The notes under the pieces are model-generated. The model saw nothing but the letters and a program-made list of their open reading frames with translations, ran no database searches and had not been told where the DNA came from. This document shows positions 50,886-59,635 of a DNA stretch of 64,000 bases, piece by piece (positions within the stretch are counted from its first letter, which is position 1; each line of letters begins with the position of its first letter). The DNA is from an uncultured Elusimicrobiales bacterium (lineage in GTDB: Bacteria; Elusimicrobiota; Elusimicrobia; Elusimicrobiales; Elusimicrobiaceae). The DNA is taken from positions 270,413 through 334,412 of the forward strand of contig CALUXB010000002.1 in the NCBI GenBank assembly GCA_944324645.1, given 5' to 3'. Both the position numbers and the translations under genes were made by a program.

Positions 50886-52536
50886 AATACGCTGTGCTAT
50901 CTATACCCGTAAATCCAGCGAAGAAGGGCTGGAGCTGGATTTTAACAGTTTGCAGGCCCAGCGGGAAGCGTGCGAAGCCTATATTGCAAGCCAAAAGCAG
51001 GAGAATTGGCGTTTAATAAGCAGGGCATATGATGACGGCGGTTATTCCGGCGGAACGCTAAACAGGCCGGCCCTGCAGCGCCTTTTGGCGGATGTAAAGG
51101 CGGGGCTGGTGGACATTATAGTGGTGTACAAAATAGACCGTTTAACCCGCAGTTTAATGGATTTCAGCAAGATAGTAGAAGTGCTGGATCAACACCAGGC
51201 TTCTTTTGTGTCTATTACCCAGCATTTTAATACCACGACCAGTATGGGACGGCTGACCTTGAATATGTTGCTGTCTTTTGCGCAATTTGAGCGGGAAGTA
51301 ACGGCGGAGCGCATACGGGATAAGTACGCGGCCAGCAAGAAAAAAGGCCTATGGATGGGCGGAATACCCCCTATGGGATACATCCGGCAGGAGAAAAAAC
51401 TGGTTCCTGATAAAGAACAGGCCCTCAAAGTACAGCGTATTTTTGAAAAATATATTGAACTAAAGAGCATTGGGCTCTTAAAGGCCTGGCTTGATAAAAA
51501 AGGTATAGTCAGCCAACGGGGAAGGGCGTTAAGTGTTGGGAACCTGAACAAAATTCTGCATAACAGGGCTTACCTGGGGGAAGTGGGGCATAAAGGAACT
51601 TGGTATAAAGGCGAACATCTGGGGATAATTAGTGAGGAACTCTTTAATAAAGCGCAAGCCATTATGGCGGAAAATTACCGTATTAGGCGGGAATATAACC
51701 CCAACAAAAGCCTGCTTGCGGGAAAGTTATTTGATGATAAAGGAAACTATATGAGCCCCAGCTGGAGCGGCGGGCGAAAAGGCAAGAAATACCGCTATTA
51801 TATCAGCCAGGCCGTTATTCGAAAGGAAAAAGAGAAAATAGGGGCTATAACTAAAATATCTCTGCCGGAAATAGAAGGGTTTGTAATGGGCTGGGCAAAA
51901 GGGCTTTTGCAAGACCGGACGAAGGTATATCCTTATTTGCAACAATTACCGATACCAAGGCAAAAAGAGGTGTGTGAAAAACTGCCCCTCCTTTCCGTTT
52001 CCCCCCAATGTGTACACGTGTTGATTAAGAGGGTAGATATATTTAAGGGCGAAATAAAAATAAGTATCTACCCGGAAAAGATAGGAAACATCATAGAAGC
52101 CCTATGCGATGGCAAAGAACTGACGATAGATAATGCGCTATTAGAGCGGGTCGTTGAAAGCTACACCGCTCCCTACCAAATAGCCACCATAGATAATGGC
52201 GCTAAAATTATCATAGGAACGGTTCAGCGGCCAGCTGTTCAAGATAAGGCTCTTATACATGTTTTGCAAAAAGCCTATCGATGGCATAAGAATATTTTAA
52301 CAGGCAAAACAATAAAAGAAATAGCGTTGAGCGAACAGTTATCCGAGCGATATATATTGCGCATTTTGCAATTGAGTTTTTTGTCTCCTCGTATTACCAG
52401 GCATATTTTAGCGGGAACCCTGCCCAAAAGTCTTACGCTAAAGAGACTGCTAATGATCAAATCTGGCAATTGGGCCGAGCAGGAACAGCTATTAAATTTG
52501 CAGAACGGAACTTCCTGGGAATCAAAGAGAGCATAA
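50875..52536 (+). CDS. Large serine recombinase (integrase/resolvase family)
   Basis: A 553-residue site-specific recombinase. The N-terminal catalytic domain (about 1-150) has the active-site motif YTRKS (Tyr10-Ser14), VVYKIDRLTRSLMDF and TAERIRDKYAASKKKGLWMGG. A recombinase domain (about 160-260; GIVSQRGRALSVGNLNKIL) and a zinc-ribbon/coiled-coil C-terminal region follow. It would integrate or excise the surrounding element by 2-bp staggered strand exchange. The non-coding repeat begins 123 bp after its stop, consistent with an attachment site lying next to the integrase gene. Confidence 0.93.
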   Translation: MQNKIRCAIYTRKSSEEGLELDFNSLQAQREACEAYIASQKQENWRLISRAYDDGGYSGGTLNRPALQRLLADVKAGLVDIIVVYKIDRLTRSLMDFSKIVEVLDQHQASFVSITQHFNTTTSMGRLTLNMLLSFAQFEREVTAERIRDKYAASKKKGLWMGGIPPMGYIRQEKKLVPDKEQALKVQRIFEKYIELKSIGLLKAWLDKKGIVSQRGRALSVGNLNKILHNRAYLGEVGHKGTWYKGEHLGIISEELFNKAQAIMAENYRIRREYNPNKSLLAGKLFDDKGNYMSPSWSGGRKGKKYRYYISQAVIRKEKEKIGAITKISLPEIEGFVMGWAKGLLQDRTKVYPYLQQLPIPRQKEVCEKLPLLSVSPQCVHVLIKRVDIFKGEIKISIYPEKIGNIIEALCDGKELTIDNALLERVVESYTAPYQIATIDNGAKIIIGTVQRPAVQDKALIHVLQKAYRWHKNILTGKTIKEIALSEQLSERYILRILQLSFLSPRITRHILAGTLPKSLTLKRLLMIKSGNWAEQEQLLNLQNGTSWESKRA

Positions 52537-52602
52537 AAAATAGAAAAGAGTAAACTTCTGTAAAAAAAGCCCAAAAGAGAGCAACGAAAGTTCAGAAACA
52601 GC

Positions 52603-52641
52603 AAAATCCCCGTCGGGCACAAAGCCTAACGGGGATTTTTA
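52603..52641 (+). terminator. Terminator after the serine recombinase gene
   Basis: AAAATCCCCGT (52603-52613) and ACGGGGATTTT (52629-52639) form an 11-bp stem, extended inside by GGGC/GCCT pairing, and end in a T-run. Confidence 0.9.
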
Positions 52642-52659
52642 TAAGAAACTTAAAACTAA

Positions 52660-52841
52660 GATACGGAGTGTGTAGTTTGCTCAGCAATATGCTGTTAGTT
52701 TTTTGTGCCAAATTCCCTGATATGCAGGGAAAATACAGGGAAAATGTTAATTTTTAGGGTTTTTTGAGCCATTTTTTGCCCTGTTTCCCCTATACAACTT
52801 GTATAAATTCCCTAAAAACAAAACAGGGAATTAATAGAAAA
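52660..52841 (+). repeat. Right copy of the island-flanking non-coding repeat
   Basis: About 180 bp from ATACGGAGTGTGTAGTT to TAATAGAAAA. It shares three conserved blocks with 41337-41505, including a 37-nt identical stretch that starts AAATTCCCTAAAAACAAAAC. CCCTGATATGCAGGG and ATTCCCT/AGGGAAT inverted repeats are inside. It lies between the recombinase terminator and the phage-like cassette, so it may be an element boundary. Confidence 0.75.
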
Positions 52842-53048
52842 TTTAGCCAAAAATTCTTAATTCCAACTCTGTTTTCAGGGATTTATAATTGTTGTAATTT
52901 AAGCGCCTTGAATAAGAGGTAAAATCTTTCAATTTTACTTTAGAAGAATTAAAGCCATCTTTGGAATAGGAAAATGCTAGGACTCCTGGTGAGGTTTGCT
53001 AGTACATTTGCTTGCTGTAGGCAATAGTAAAAGGGATTAGATTAATTT
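52842..53048. other. AT-rich gap, no gene seen
   Basis: About 200 bp downstream of the zinc-ribbon gene and right of the repeat. I find no terminator with a clear stem and no coding frame with a ribosome binding site. Confidence 0.4.
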
Positions 53049-53192
53049 CTAGCCCCTATTTATATAGGCATCTAGTGCTTCCAGTAATCCACATGTGCTA
53101 CAGATTTCCGTCTTGTTATCCTTCCGGCTTATAGCAGGGTAACCTACCATGTATCGGCCACAGTTTGGGCATTTTCGGCGTGTCTTGGGCAT
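53049..53192 (-). CDS. Small zinc-ribbon protein, phage-like
   Basis: A 47-residue protein from ATG 53192 (GAGG 7 bp upstream). It has two CxxC knuckles, CPNCG (8-12) and CSTCG (about 34-38). The middle PAISRKDNKTEIC is typical of small zinc-ribbon proteins in phages and mobile elements of gut bacteria. It could bind DNA or another protein. It is the last gene in the leftward cassette that starts with the DUF2924-like gene. Confidence 0.68.
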   Translation of the reverse strand: MPKTRRKCPNCGRYMVGYPAISRKDNKTEICSTCGLLEALDAYINRG

Positions 53193-53194
53193 AT

Positions 53195-53413
53195 TTAACC
53201 TCGATTGGTATGTAGATAGGTCATTACCGCGTAAACATTTTTTATGCGCTCTGCGGTGCAATCCAACCCATACAAGCTACCCATTATTAGGTTTTGGTCC
53301 AAGGTAGCAATACCGTCCTTGGCGTCCTTTACTCTTTCCGTAAGGTCTTTCACGAGACTCTGCAATACTTCATAGGAATGTTTACTTACTTCTAATTTCT
53401 CTTTTTCGGTCAT
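53195..53413 (-). CDS. Small helical protein, unknown function
   Basis: A 72-residue protein from ATG 53413 (GGAG 11 bp upstream; a TTG or ATG further upstream is less likely). It is helical, with EVLQSLVKDLTERVKDAKDG followed by a short region ending in YAVMTYLHTNRG. No family is recognised. It is 2 bp upstream of the zinc-ribbon gene and probably belongs to the same transcript. Confidence 0.55.
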   Translation of the reverse strand: MTEKEKLEVSKHSYEVLQSLVKDLTERVKDAKDGIATLDQNLIMGSLYGLDCTAERIKNVYAVMTYLHTNRG

Positions 53414-53414
53414 A

Positions 53415-53675
53415 TTACGCTGTTCTCCGTTTATTTTTTTTATTACCAAACACATTTAATAATTGTTCTCGTGCTGTGGTATTTGGCTCGCAGGTTTCAA
53501 AGTTGCTAAAGAACTCCCAATGCCCACCATTTTCCCGTATGTAGGTGCTTGCCTTAGTGGGAGTATCAAAACGGCCTATATGTCTGAGGTCTAGGCTATT
53601 CCCAATCTTATCTTCTGCGTGTACGGTATATGTCCAACTAACGCATTTTAATCCGTTTATTTTATCTTCCGGCAT
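53415..53675 (-). CDS. Small protein, unknown function (phage-like cassette)
   Basis: An 86-residue protein with a very strong ribosome binding site (AGGAGAGG) and ATG 53675. Sequence such as RHIGRFDTPTKASTYIRENGG suggests a small alpha/beta fold. I do not recognise it. It overlaps the upstream DUF4314-like gene by 19 bp, typical of compact phage operons. Confidence 0.58.
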   Translation of the reverse strand: MPEDKINGLKCVSWTYTVHAEDKIGNSLDLRHIGRFDTPTKASTYIRENGGHWEFFSNFETCEPNTTAREQLLNVFGNKKNKRRTA

Positions 53676-53893
53676 ATATCCTCTCCTAGCACCACTCCCA
53701 ATTTACTTCCATTATCCCACTCCACCATAATGGTCCCAATATCGTCCACTCCGGTTACAGTGCCTTGTGTCCCTATGGGCGGAGCTTGCACATCATCCGT
53801 TTTTATCAACTCCACCCTGGTCCCTTTGGGATAATTAATCCGGAGCATTCCAACGGTTGCCCGAATTGTACCTTTCTCTATTTTTTCTGCCAT
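53657..53893 (-). CDS. DUF4314-like small protein
   Basis: A 78-residue beta-rich protein. The core YPKGTRVELIKTDDVQAPPI (in part) then GTQGTVTGVDDIGTIMVEWDNG is the DUF4314 pattern, an SH3-like small domain common in mobile elements of gut Firmicutes and relatives. It starts at ATG 53893 with AGGAG and overlaps the DUF2924-like gene by 16 bp. Function unknown; DNA or protein binding is possible. Confidence 0.75.
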   Translation of the reverse strand: MAEKIEKGTIRATVGMLRINYPKGTRVELIKTDDVQAPPIGTQGTVTGVDDIGTIMVEWDNGSKLGVVLGEDICRKIK

Positions 53894-54207
53894 TCCAATA
53901 ACTCCTTGTGGAAAAATATATATCCCGATATCGGGTACTCCGTAATGGCCATAGCTAAACCGGAAAGGGATTTATAGCACTTCCCTTCCCAATACAAGCC
54001 GTCTTCTTTTACTTCTATCATCAGGTCCTTGCCCTTAAAACGCTTTACAAACTTAGTGCCTACGGCTGGAAGCCTAGGGTCCTTGGGTTTTTTAAGTATG
54101 GTAGGGTTAGCAATTACGCTCTCTAGGGTAGCCTTAATGGGAGTGGCTTTGGCGGCGCAAGTAATGCTCTTTTTAGTATTGGCTTTTTTAGTGCTTTTTT
54201 TGGGCAT
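53878..54207 (-). CDS. Second DUF2924-like protein, without an adjacent recombinase
   Basis: A 109-residue protein. A basic N-terminus rich in Lys and Thr (PKKSTKKANTKKS) is followed by a C-terminal DUF2924-like stretch LMIEVKEDGLYWEGKCYKSL (in part), then SGLAMAITEYPISGYIFF. It matches the partner of the serine recombinase at 50502-50885 in the last 45 residues, but no recombinase follows. It heads a five-gene leftward cassette of small genes. This is probably the relic of a second element, or an accessory copy. Confidence 0.7.
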   Translation of the reverse strand: MPKKSTKKANTKKSITCAAKATPIKATLESVIANPTILKKPKDPRLPAVGTKFVKRFKGKDLMIEVKEDGLYWEGKCYKSLSGLAMAITEYPISGYIFFHKELLEWQKK

Positions 54208-54500
54208 TTTAAACTCCTTGATTTTAGGTTTTCTATTCGGGGATTTCGTCCTGTACTACATATACGCTCTTATGAGGGATGGAAGTCAAGAGAAATATAT
54301 ATTCATTGTAGAACTATAAATTTTTGACAAGTTAATACTATAAATCATGCCAGTATGTTAATTAGTAATTAGAATTGTAGTGGCATATTTTTATTTAAAA
54401 AGTGATAGAATAAAAATATAGATATTATTGAAACAAAATATAACCTAAAAAAGTTATTGGGTGATAGTAAAAAAATAAAATACAGAAGCAAATTCATTCT
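54208..54500. other. AT-rich divergent gap before the PHP-ATPase gene
   Basis: About 290 bp between the leftward DUF2924-like cassette and the rightward PHP-ATPase gene. It should hold both promoters. AT content is very high and no RNA gene is seen. GC content also drops sharply here relative to the hsd operon. Confidence 0.4.
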
Positions 54501-56816
54501 ATGAATTCGATTAATAGTATTATTAAATTTGATTTACATATTCATTCACAATCTAGTTCTTATAAGGAATCGAGCGAGATTGTTAAAAAATCTACCAAAG
54601 AAAATCTAGACGTATTATTTGACAAACTTAATTCATACGAAGTCGGTTTGTTTGCTATAACTGATCATAATCGTTTTGATCCAGAATTATACAAAGCAAT
54701 AAAGCAAAAAATAATAATCGATAAGGCTAAATATCCGAAAGTCTTAAATGTGCTTGCAGGGGTAGAATTTGATGTTAAACTTGATGACAACAAAGAAAAA
54801 TGTCATATAATTACCATTTTCAATGCAAATGAAGAGAATTGCATACGAATTAAAACTGCTTTGGATAAAGATGAATTAACCAAACAAGAAGACTTTTATT
54901 AAAAATCTCGATTTGAAAATATTCTAAAGGAAATAGGGCTAGATGTTATATTAATTGCAGAACAGCGCAAAAGCATCATCTCATCCACTAACACCGGGAA
55001 TTCATTAAGCGATTCTGTTGATGATTTAAATCGTATCTTAAAAGTGGGTTACATTAATGCTCTAGAAGTGCAAAAAGCAAAAGTAGAAGGAATTGTTCTA
55101 AATGATATTCATAATTTAGGATGTACAATTCCTGTATTTTTAGGAAGTGATTGCCATGAATGGAGTGCCTATCCTGCACACGATCAGAAATCTCACAATC
55201 CTAATTTTAGACACTCAAAAGCTAAAATTCTACCTACATTTAAAGGACTTTTAATGGCAATTACCTCGCCTAGCACTCGGTTTAATGCCTATCAACAAGC
55301 AGACAAACGAGTGATTACTAGTATTACTGTGAACAAGAAAACTTTACCTTTAGTAAATGGCATTAATGTAATTATAGGTGAAAATGGATCGGGGAAAAGT
55401 TCAATCCTTGAGATATTAAAAGGGGATATAAATAAAAAATATATATTACACTTAAAAGAAAAAAACGGTATTTCCTATACTAAACAAAATTTTAGCAGTG
55501 AAACGAGCATAAAATATATTCGGCAGGGACAAATCGTTGAAGATTATTTAAACGATAAATTATTTAATGATGATTCAATTGAAAACTTTCGCCCCTTGGA
55601 TACAAATGAGTTCGAGAATGTTTTTAAACAATATTGTTTAAACTTAAAGAATTTTATTAATGAAAACATCAAATATAATAGATTGAAAGAAAATTTAAAA
55701 CAATCTGTGATTAAGTATGATGAAGATATATCAAATTCTTCATATTATATTTCGGTATTGCCTAATGAAAAATTTTCAACTTTAGAAAATATTCACGAAC
55801 AACCATATTCTAAAATGTCTGATCTGTATACCAAATTAATGGAATATACCACTCAACCTTATTTCGATCCTTACAGAAGCACAATTGAACAAATTACGCA
55901 ATTATTGCGTTCGTTAAATCAACAAATTGAATCAAATTACCGTAAACAAGAACGAAGAATTACTATTTGTAACACTATTGCGAGCTGTGTTGCTGAATAT
56001 ATGGGTCAAATAAATGAATTGTCCAATTCACAAGATAGACACAGGAATAAACAAAAAATAGAACGAAATCAAATTATCGAAAATATAGTATCGGTCATTC
56101 GCAATAATTTAACTAAGAGCCGATGTCCTAAATTTCCTGAAATTATGTCTGGCGTTATAACTAATAAAAAGAGAGGATTTAGTTTTAATTCAACTGCTTT
56201 TTATCATGAAAAAAATCTTGAACATGAATTCTTTTCTCAAATGTTCAATAAGGGGTATCAATCTTCAAAAGATATTGAGAAAATTATTACAAAACATTCC
56301 TTTTGCGAAGCTATACGTTCATGTAACGACATAGATGATATTGAGAGAAAATTTAATAATAATACAGATAAATTTATCAAAACAATGATAGCTGTTCGTC
56401 ACACTATAGTGGATGAAACTGGTAAAAAACAAGTGGGAAATACTTTGGGAGAAATGTCTCTGGCTTATTATAAATATTATACCCAAGAAAAGGAAACGTG
56501 GGATTTGCTTATAGTAGATCAGCCCGAAGATAATATTTCCAATAATAATATCCGTAAGAAGTTAATTAATTATTTGCGGACATTACAACAAGATAAACAA
56601 ATTATTTTTGTGACTCATAATCCATTGTTGGTGGTTAACATGGACGTGGATAATGTGATTTATCTTCATAATGAAGACGGAATGATTAGCGCCGTAGGCG
56701 GATGTTTAGAATACGAAGAGAATGGTGTAAATGTATTAGATATTATCGCAGAAAGTATGGATGGTGGAAAAGAAACAATAGAAAGGAGACTGAAGGCCTA
56801 TGGAAAAAGTTATTAA
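54501..56816 (+). pseudogene. PHP domain-SMC-like ATPase (TrlF-like) broken by one in-frame stop
   Basis: A single frame of 772 codons from ATG 54501 to 56816 is interrupted only by TAA at 54900-54902; the coding pattern continues in the same frame on both sides (EDFY, stop, KSRFENILKEIGLD). N-terminal PHP metal motifs are FDLHIHS (HxH) and ITDHNRFD; GSDCHEWS lies after the stop. The ATPase has Walker A INVIIGENGSGKSSILEIL (about 285-303), the signature-like TLGEMSLAYYKYY and Walker B LLIVDQPEDN, then FVTHNPLL. PHP-ATPase proteins of this type occur in defence islands and are annotated TrlF-like. A CAA-to-TAA change would explain the stop. An internal start (ATG 55044) could still give an ATPase without the PHP N-terminus. 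Confidence 0.85.
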
Positions 56817-57126
56817 ACTAACAATGAAAGAAAACAAAGATATTGAAATTTTTGTAGATTCTATTTTAACACATACAATTCAATTTAATAATCGAGAAAT
56901 ATCGGCAGAAAAAATTGTAGAGATTTTTAATGTTTCATTGGGCGATATGTGTAAGGTAGAAAAAGAAAATTTAGTAAACAAAGATAATAAAGTCTTAGAT
57001 ATGTTTGCTGAGTTGTTCCAGGAAATCGCTAATAAAATTAATTCCATCTCTCCTGCCGAGGATCAATTTGTCATTGGGACATCTGTTGTCCGAATGGAAT
57101 TAAACCAACAAGAGAAATTAGAATAG
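56800..57126 (+). CDS. Small partner protein of the PHP-ATPase, unknown function
   Basis: A 108-residue AT-rich gene. Its start overlaps the PHP-ATPase stop by 17 bp, with AGGAG upstream, so the two are translationally coupled. The protein is acidic and looks alpha/beta (IEIFVDSILTHTIQFNNREI, SAEKIVEIFNVSLGD). No family is recognised. The coupling suggests it is part of the same defence unit. Confidence 0.6.
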   Translation: MEKVIKLTMKENKDIEIFVDSILTHTIQFNNREISAEKIVEIFNVSLGDMCKVEKENLVNKDNKVLDMFAELFQEIANKINSISPAEDQFVIGTSVVRMELNQQEKLE

Positions 57127-57163
57127 AAAATCCTCTCACAAATTTATATATACCTCCTTGAAA

Positions 57164-58030
57164 TCAGTTGAGATAATAGACATTTATACAATTAAACTTT
57201 CCAAAATCCATTAAATATACTGCCGGAAAAGAGGAATTAAATTTCTTCTGAAGAATTTCATTGGAAAGAGTTACACAATTTCCTGTACTGCTGTCTTCGC
57301 TAATAATCAGTAAATGGCATTCATCACATTGTTTGAGATAAGAAGCATATTTATGATTCTTTTTATCTATTTCTTGCTGTAATTCGTCAAAAGGAACATC
57401 TATGCTCAAACCAATACTATTGACGAAAACTTTTGTATATGGTTCGTAAAATCTGTCAAAGGTGATGATAAATGAATAGTTTCCCAGTGTAATATATTCT
57501 TTATTGACACCCCAACTTGGCACGCCAACAGATTCGATTCGTTGAATTATTAAATTTTTTAGTTCATTAAAATTAATATTAAAAATAGGCGTGGTCGGAT
57601 TGTAGCAATAGTCTAAGTGCTCTTTCCAATTTGCTGACCATTTTCTTTCATCATAGTACTCAATAAGTAGAGATAGAGGAATATCTTTGTTTCGTTTAAA
57701 ATATTCAACGACTTTATGTCCCACTCTGTAGAGAGCCTGTATATTCTCCGCATGGCTTTTTTTCTTACCAGTAGTGTTTTTTAAGATAAATTGAGTGAGC
57801 TCTAGCCCTATTTTTTTGCCATTTTGGGTTGTAAAGATAAAATCGGGGCTTTCTGATAATATTTTTGAATCTACATCTATGTGATATTTTCTAATCCATT
57901 GCTTTCCTTGTTCACTTTCTAGGAACCGCGCCAAATACCATTCTTCACGTCCTTTTTGGGTGTTTTCTATAAGGAATAGTTTGCCGGAGTGAAATAATAC
58001 AGATTTTGACGGATTTTTTGCTTTTTTCAT
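57164..58030 (-). CDS. Putative PD-(D/E)XK nuclease
   Basis: A 288-residue protein from ATG 58030. Residues 60-82 contain SPDFIFTTQNGKKIGLELTQ, a PD...(x)n...ExT pattern typical of PD-(D/E)XK endonucleases. The C-terminal half has CDECHLLIISEDSS. A TATAGT element with TTGTCG 17 bp further upstream lies just before the ATG, so the mRNA may be near-leaderless. It converges on the PHP-ATPase pair and is divergent from the HNH endonuclease gene. The target is unknown. Confidence 0.62.
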   Translation of the reverse strand: MKKAKNPSKSVLFHSGKLFLIENTQKGREEWYLARFLESEQGKQWIRKYHIDVDSKILSESPDFIFTTQNGKKIGLELTQFILKNTTGKKKSHAENIQALYRVGHKVVEYFKRNKDIPLSLLIEYYDERKWSANWKEHLDYCYNPTTPIFNINFNELKNLIIQRIESVGVPSWGVNKEYITLGNYSFIITFDRFYEPYTKVFVNSIGLSIDVPFDELQQEIDKKNHKYASYLKQCDECHLLIISEDSSTGNCVTLSNEILQKKFNSSFPAVYLMDFGKFNCINVYYLN

Positions 58031-58182
58031 ACTTTTACTATACAAAACTTTATTTTTATCGACAATTTAAAGACCATATGTTTTGTTGAAATGAAGATCC
58101 TATCCTTTGTTTCGATGCTAAATTTCTATCAATCCAATAAAGATTTGATACAATTTTGAATATCTATATTTGGGAGCTTTTT

Positions 58183-58851
58183 ATGGCTAATCCTTTCAAA
58201 CCTGGTTCGACGCAATATCAAGATTTTGAGACGATGAAAGATTTAAAGTGGCATTGCACGAAATGTGAACTTAAATCAGGGCAAGCTAAAACTTGGCAAG
58301 TTTGGCGTCAAGAAAAGGGTATACAGCTCGATACCAACGAACAAGGTGAGTTTTATAAGAAAATTCTTTGTCCTCACTGCAATTCTCTAACTATACATCG
58401 CAAGCTGAAGTCTTTGGAGATTTTGCCCATTACAAAGCAACGTTCCGGTATCCCATCCTCCGTTGTCAAACGTGTAAAACAACTGTATAACTTCGAAGAA
58501 GCTGTGTTCTTGCGTAAATTAAGCGAACGAGAATTAGAAGTCGACCATAAATTTCCTCAAATTCGCTGGGCGCAAGATGAGGTCGATAATTCTACATTAT
58601 CAGATGCAGAGCTGAAGGATAAATTTATTTTATTGACCCGTTCCAATAATTTGCTTAAATCACGCTTTTGTGAACGGTGTGTGAAGGAAGGAATTAGAGG
58701 GAATTTCCCTGGTATTGAATTTTGGTTTGAGGGTGGCCCAAAGTGGGCTGGAACATCCAAAACGGACGAAAATGGTTGTAAAGGATGTTTTTGGAACGAT
58801 CCATATGCTTGGAGAGATGCTGTATTGAAAATCTTGAACAAAGGTAAATAA
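58183..58851 (+). CDS. HNH-type restriction endonuclease
   Basis: A 222-residue protein from ATG 58183 (GGGAG 7 bp upstream). An N-terminal zinc-ribbon (CTKCELKSG and CPHCNSLT) is followed by the nuclease core ERELEVDHKFPQIRW (HNH-like, about 114-128), then LLTRSNNLLKSRFCERC. This arrangement resembles Type II HNH restriction enzymes of the ribbon-HNH kind. It is 2 bp upstream of a methyltransferase gene, which supports restriction-modification. The specificity is unknown. Confidence 0.78.
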   Translation: MANPFKPGSTQYQDFETMKDLKWHCTKCELKSGQAKTWQVWRQEKGIQLDTNEQGEFYKKILCPHCNSLTIHRKLKSLEILPITKQRSGIPSSVVKRVKQLYNFEEAVFLRKLSERELEVDHKFPQIRWAQDEVDNSTLSDAELKDKFILLTRSNNLLKSRFCERCVKEGIRGNFPGIEFWFEGGPKWAGTSKTDENGCKGCFWNDPYAWRDAVLKILNKGK

Positions 58852-58853
58852 CT

Positions 58854-59633
58854 ATGCCTACTTTTAATGATTTGGACCTTAAAAAATGGAAAGAATTGGA
58901 CGATATAGAAACCGATTCTTTGTGGTTGTTTGACAAAAGGGATAATTCTGGCAAACATAGCGGCTTTTACCACGGAAATTTTATCCCTCAAGTTCCACGC
59001 CAACTCATTAAAAGATATACGAAGAAAGGAGATTTTGTTTTAGACCCATTTCTAGGGAGTGGCACAACTGCTTTTGAGTGTGAGACTCTACAAAGAGGGT
59101 GTGTCGGCATTGAACTTAATCCGGAACTGGTGGATTATGTGAAAGGAAAGACATCCTCCTCCAAAAATATTCATTGTCTCTGTGGCGACTCGACAGATCC
59201 AAAAGTTTTCCAAAAAATTAGCAAACTCTTACCTAAAAAACAAGTTGGGCTTATCATAATGCATCCACCGTATTTTGATATCGTAAAATTCAGCAACAAG
59301 AAAACCGATTTATCTAATCAAAAGACTTATCAAGACTTCTTCAAATTACTCTGCAAGGTCATTGATAATTCATTAACGTTATTACCACCGAAGCGCTACT
59401 TAGCTATCGTAATTGGAGACAAATATACCAAAGGGGAGTGGATGCCATTAGGTTTTTACTCAATTTTGGCCGCGCAAGGAAGGAAACTAAAACTCAAGAG
59501 TATTATCGTCAAGAACATGGAAGGTAATCGTGGCAAGCGAGCCCAACATACCATTTGGCGTTATCGGGCTCTTGCTAGCGATTACTATATTTTTAAACAC
59601 GAATACATTCTGATTTTTCAGAAGGAGAAATAA
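58854..59633 (+). CDS. DNA methyltransferase (N4-cytosine or N6-adenine) of Type II R-M pair
   Basis: A 259-residue SAM-dependent methyltransferase. Motif I VLDPFLGSGTTAFECETLQR (about 62-81) is followed by GIELNPELVDYVKGK. Catalytic motif IV is IMHPPYFDIV (about 137-146), an HPPY variant of the usual N/D/SPPY. Motif I precedes motif IV. It should protect the host from the upstream HNH endonuclease, 2 bp away. The HPPY reading is unusual but occurs in some amino-methyltransferases. Confidence 0.85.
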   Translation: MPTFNDLDLKKWKELDDIETDSLWLFDKRDNSGKHSGFYHGNFIPQVPRQLIKRYTKKGDFVLDPFLGSGTTAFECETLQRGCVGIELNPELVDYVKGKTSSSKNIHCLCGDSTDPKVFQKISKLLPKKQVGLIIMHPPYFDIVKFSNKKTDLSNQKTYQDFFKLLCKVIDNSLTLLPPKRYLAIVIGDKYTKGEWMPLGFYSILAAQGRKLKLKSIIVKNMEGNRGKRAQHTIWRYRALASDYYIFKHEYILIFQKEK

Positions 59634-59635
59634 TC

